A DNA stretch of 7,306 bases. It comes from an uncultured Collinsella sp. (GTDB lineage Bacteria; Actinomycetota; Coriobacteriia; Coriobacteriales; Coriobacteriaceae). Each line of letters starts with the position of its first letter. Position 1 is the first letter of the stretch. A model generated the notes under the pieces. It was not told where the DNA came from. It made no database searches and saw only the letters and a program-made list of their open reading frames with translations. Position numbers and translations under genes: made by a program. This document shows, in pieces, positions 5,785 to 7,306 of this stretch. The stretch covers positions 1-7,306 of the forward strand of contig CABUGR010000047.1 of assembly GCA_902491135.1 (NCBI GenBank), given 5' to 3'.

Positions 5785-6117
5785 ATGAAGGGTAACGCTC
5801 TGTTCGTCGATTACGAATACTGCTCCGGTTGCAAGTCTTGCGAGATCGCATGCCGTAACGAGCACGATTACGCTCGTGGCCAGTGGGGTATCCGAGTCCT
5901 CGAAGATAAGCCCTGGCAGCTGGATGATGGCTCCTGGAATTGGAATTACATTCCGCTGCCGACCAAGCTGTGCAATTTGTGCGCAGATAAGACCTCTAGG
6001 GGAGAAGAGCCTAGCTGTGTTATGCATTGCCAGGCTAAGGTCATCGAGTTCGGCGTTTATGAGGATCTGGTAGCCAAGATGGCTGAGAAGCCTATGACCA
6101 TGATCATCAGGCCGTAG
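5785..6117 (+). CDS. Small two-cluster [4Fe-4S] electron-transfer subunit
   Basis: The 110-residue ferredoxin-like partner carries electrons to or from the Moco enzyme. It has eight cysteines in two groups: Cys13, 16, 19, 23 (YCSGCKSCEIAC) and Cys63, 66, 78, 82 (LCNLC then SCVMHC). That suits two [4Fe-4S] clusters in a ferredoxin fold. DmsB/NrfC-type subunits are about twice as long with four clusters, so this is a reduced form, like the short partners of soluble dehydroxylase-type enzymes. There is no signal peptide or membrane segment, so the complex is probably cytoplasmic. The start is fixed by GGAGG (5773-5777), which lies within the last codons of the upstream gene. The gap is 2 nt, implying translational coupling and a stable subunit ratio. 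No membrane anchor gene follows, so the electron donor must be a soluble protein encoded elsewhere. Confidence 0.9.
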   Translation: MKGNALFVDYEYCSGCKSCEIACRNEHDYARGQWGIRVLEDKPWQLDDGSWNWNYIPLPTKLCNLCADKTSRGEEPSCVMHCQAKVIEFGVYEDLVAKMAEKPMTMIIRP

Positions 6118-6141
6118 CGACTGTTTCTTCAGTAGCTAAAT

Positions 6142-6181
6142 AATGAGCCGGGCGGCGAATGGATTCGCTGCCCGGCTCATT
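6142..6181 (+). terminator. Intrinsic terminator of the Moco operon
   Basis: AATGAGCCGGGC (6142-6153) pairs perfectly with GCCCGGCTCATT (6170-6181). The stem continues inward through GGCGAA/TTCGCT with one G·U pair to a small loop, about 18 bp in all. It lies 24 nt after the dicluster gene. The downstream CGTTAATATAT is T-containing but not a clean U-tract, as is common in Actinobacteria. Confidence 0.8.
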
Positions 6182-6253
6182 CGTTAATATATGTTGAAGG
6201 GTGAGACGTCGATACGATTCGATGCATTGCCCTTAGTGAAATGAGACAATCGC

Positions 6254-6481
6254 ATGTGTTTGATCTGCATGAAATGCGGACGCTGTCCCGGCATCGATCG
6301 AAATGCGGATGCAGCGGGCGCTGCCGGTAGGGAGATTGCATGCTTGAAGTGCGGCGCTGCCCTGTCGGCTCGCGCTACCGTGTGTGACCAGTGCGGTGAA
6401 CTTGTGTTAGTTCCGCCCGGGGAATCGGCTAAAACGGCAAAAGAGCAGCGGGAGAGCGGTGAAATGTCATCCTTTGGTTAG
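6254..6481 (+). CDS. Cysteine-rich Met-Cys mini-protein (zinc-ribbon-like)
   Basis: The 75-residue protein of unknown function has eight cysteines at 2, 5, 8, 11, 30, 33, 44 and 47. An N-terminal CX2CX2CX2C run (MCLICMKCGRCPG) is followed by a zinc ribbon made of CLKCG and CDQCG knuckles and then a polar Glu/Lys/Ser tail. It resembles the convergent neighbour, sharing M-C-x-x-C-x-K-C-x-x-C, and the broken gene at 1612-1840 (Met-Cys start, DAA.GA spacer, KCxxCG). The ribosome site before ATG 6254 is poor (only GAGA, 8 nt away), so expression is uncertain. It follows the Moco operon terminator and ends 6 nt from the convergent gene's stop. Zinc, iron-sulfur or metal-delivery roles are all possible; the cysteine pattern alone cannot decide. 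Confidence 0.7.
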   Translation: MCLICMKCGRCPGIDRNADAAGAAGREIACLKCGAALSARATVCDQCGELVLVPPGESAKTAKEQRESGEMSSFG

Positions 6482-6487
6482 GGTTTG

Positions 6488-6709
6488 CTATTCGTCGTCG
6501 CCGTTTCTGGTTGCGCTTGCTCTGCTTCTGACAGGGGCTTCGGGATCGTAGATCATTTTCCCAACATAAATGTTTCCCAAAGTGGAGGAGCCGCATGAGG
6601 GACATTTGAAACAACCTGCGGGAACTTCGCCGTCGCAGGTTTTGCACAAAACTGCGGCCCGATATGAGAACTTTCCGCAGTGGTTGCACTTAGAGCATTG
6701 GTAGCACAA
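6488..6709 (-). CDS. Cysteine-rich Met-Cys mini-protein (zinc-ribbon-like), TTG start
   Basis: The 73-residue protein has nine cysteines (2, 5, 8, 11, 22, 25, 33, 36, 39). An N-terminal CX2CX2CX2C (MCYQCSKCNHCGK) is followed by CKTC and CFKCPSCG knuckles and a charged tail ending DDE. The start is TTG at 6709, supported by AGGAGG 7 nt upstream and by the Met-Cys N-terminus shared with its convergent paralogue at 6254-6481. It is divergent from the second Moco oxidoreductase with 200 nt between the starts, so both may share regulation. The double and triple knuckle arrangement is rubredoxin/zinc-ribbon-like, suggesting a metal-binding scaffold; an electron carrier or a metal/cofactor chaperone for the adjacent enzymes is speculative. 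Confidence 0.75.
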   Translation of the reverse strand: MCYQCSKCNHCGKFSYRAAVLCKTCDGEVPAGCFKCPSCGSSTLGNIYVGKMIYDPEAPVRSRASATRNGDDE

Positions 6710-6801
6710 TTCTCTTCCTCCTGAGCAAGTTGCAGGTGCCGCTTTTTACCGTAAATGCTATTTGATGAACCCCTCGCGCACATTGTCCATCTTGCTCAAT
6801 C

Positions 6802-6813
6802 TTTCGCCGCGAT
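6802..6813 (+). promoter_or_regulatory. Candidate operator before the second Moco enzyme
   Basis: TTTCGCCGCGAT (6802-6813) shares GCCGCGAT with the site at 3389-3399 and lies 96 nt before ATG 6910, close to the 106 nt from the equivalent T to ATG 3506. The flanks share a further weak likeness (GCTTCA and GCTCAA just upstream). Confidence 0.38.
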
Positions 6814-6909
6814 TAGCGCACTTTGGGTCATGCAAAGCCAGTCGCGTCTCAATAAACTTAATTTAAAGGGCTCAGCGTTATTGGTTCGAAAGAATTTAGG
6901 AGGATTTGT

Positions 6910-7306
6910 ATGGAACTTACCTACAACAAAGAACTCTACCGAGATGATGTGTACCAGTGGCAGGAGGGAAACCTCACCTGCACGCGTACGACCGCTTGGG
7001 GCGGCCCTGGCTGCCACAATGGCTGCCAGGTCATCTACTATACTGACGAGAACGGCAAGCTCGTGAACGTCGAGGGCGACCCGAACAGCACCTTCAGCCA
7101 GGGTCGTCTGTGCGTCCGCTGCCTCGACTTCAAAGAATTCATCGAAAACGACACTCGTCTCCTCTATCCGATGAAGCGCAAGAAGGAAGAGCGCGGCATG
7201 GATACTTGGGAGCGCATCAGCTGGGATGAGGCTCTCGACATCATTGACTTTCACGTGAAGAAGATTCAGGCTGAGTACGGCCCTGAGTCCATCGCTGCCA
7301 TGATGG
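6910..7306 (+). CDS. Second molybdopterin oxidoreductase, N-terminal part (runs off the window)
   Basis: The first 132 residues of another DMSO reductase superfamily enzyme are visible, starting at ATG 6910 with AGGAGG 6 nt upstream. The iron-sulfur domain has GGPGCHNGCQV (31-41) and LCVRC (67-71), followed by RLLYPMKRK (83-91) and TWERISWDEALD (99-110). It aligns along its whole visible length with the enzyme at 3506 but with one residue fewer between the first cysteine pair (CX3C rather than CX4C), and it has an additional Cys24. The divergence is large enough to expect a different substrate. No twin-arginine signal is seen. By analogy a small [4Fe-4S] subunit may follow beyond the window. 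Confidence 0.9.
   Translation, partial: MELTYNKELYRDDVYQWQEGNLTCTRTTAWGGPGCHNGCQVIYYTDENGKLVNVEGDPNSTFSQGRLCVRCLDFKEFIENDTRLLYPMKRKKEERGMDTWERISWDEALDIIDFHVKKIQAEYGPESIAAMM

Noticed and set aside
3488..5851. Open 787-codon frame on the minus strand opposite the Moco enzyme
   Set aside because: It is antisense to a clear family protein, lacks recognisable motifs, and arises from the codon bias of the real gene.
1..7306. CRISPR arrays, tRNA or rRNA genes
   Set aside because: No regularly spaced direct repeats, cloverleaf candidates or conserved rRNA stretches were seen on reading.

Overview
The window looks like a chromosomal segment of an anaerobic gut or rumen actinobacterium of the Eggerthellaceae (Slackia, Gordonibacter, Eggerthella or Denitrobacterium relatives). 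This rests on family knowledge. Those genomes carry many molybdopterin (Moco/W-co) oxidoreductases of the acetylene hydratase / transhydroxylase / catechol dehydroxylase type, each often beside a small iron-sulfur partner and an MFS transporter. The genus cannot be fixed from sequence alone.

Layout. At 1-103 (minus) is the N-terminus of an exported protein cut by the window edge. About 400-1297 holds an IS200-type insertion: a GTG-started TnpA (692-1147) with strong hairpins upstream and about 150 nt of tandem hairpins after the gene. Its right end abuts a truncated RelB/DinJ-type antitoxin gene (minus, 1291-1437) that runs into it. Next on the minus strand come a decayed zinc-ribbon gene (1612-1840), a 13-bp hairpin, and a 12-segment MFS transporter (1989-3206). 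A 299-bp divergent intergenic region separates the transporter from a plus-strand operon: a 758-residue Moco/[4Fe-4S] oxidoreductase (3506-5782) and, 2 nt downstream, a 110-residue protein with two [4Fe-4S] clusters (5785-6117), closed by a strong terminator hairpin. Then come two convergent, paralogous cysteine-rich mini-proteins (6254-6481 plus; 6488-6709 minus). Last is the start of a second, related Moco oxidoreductase (6910 to the window end).

How the genes may work together. The MFS protein probably moves the substrate or product. The cytoplasmic Moco enzyme, which has no Tat signal, acts on it, and the dicluster protein feeds electrons. The second enzyme suggests a paralogous unit for another substrate. 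A 9-10 base motif (TTTGCCGCG or TTTCGCCGCG) lies about 100-125 nt upstream of the transporter and of both oxidoreductases, reading toward each gene. This suggests common control, although no regulator gene is in view.

Most worth a second look: the paired Moco enzymes with an atypical cysteine pattern for the N-terminal cluster; the repeated association with tiny proteins starting Met-Cys; the shared upstream motif; the structured tail of the IS200 element without a tnpB; and the His-to-Tyr change in the transposase HUH motif.
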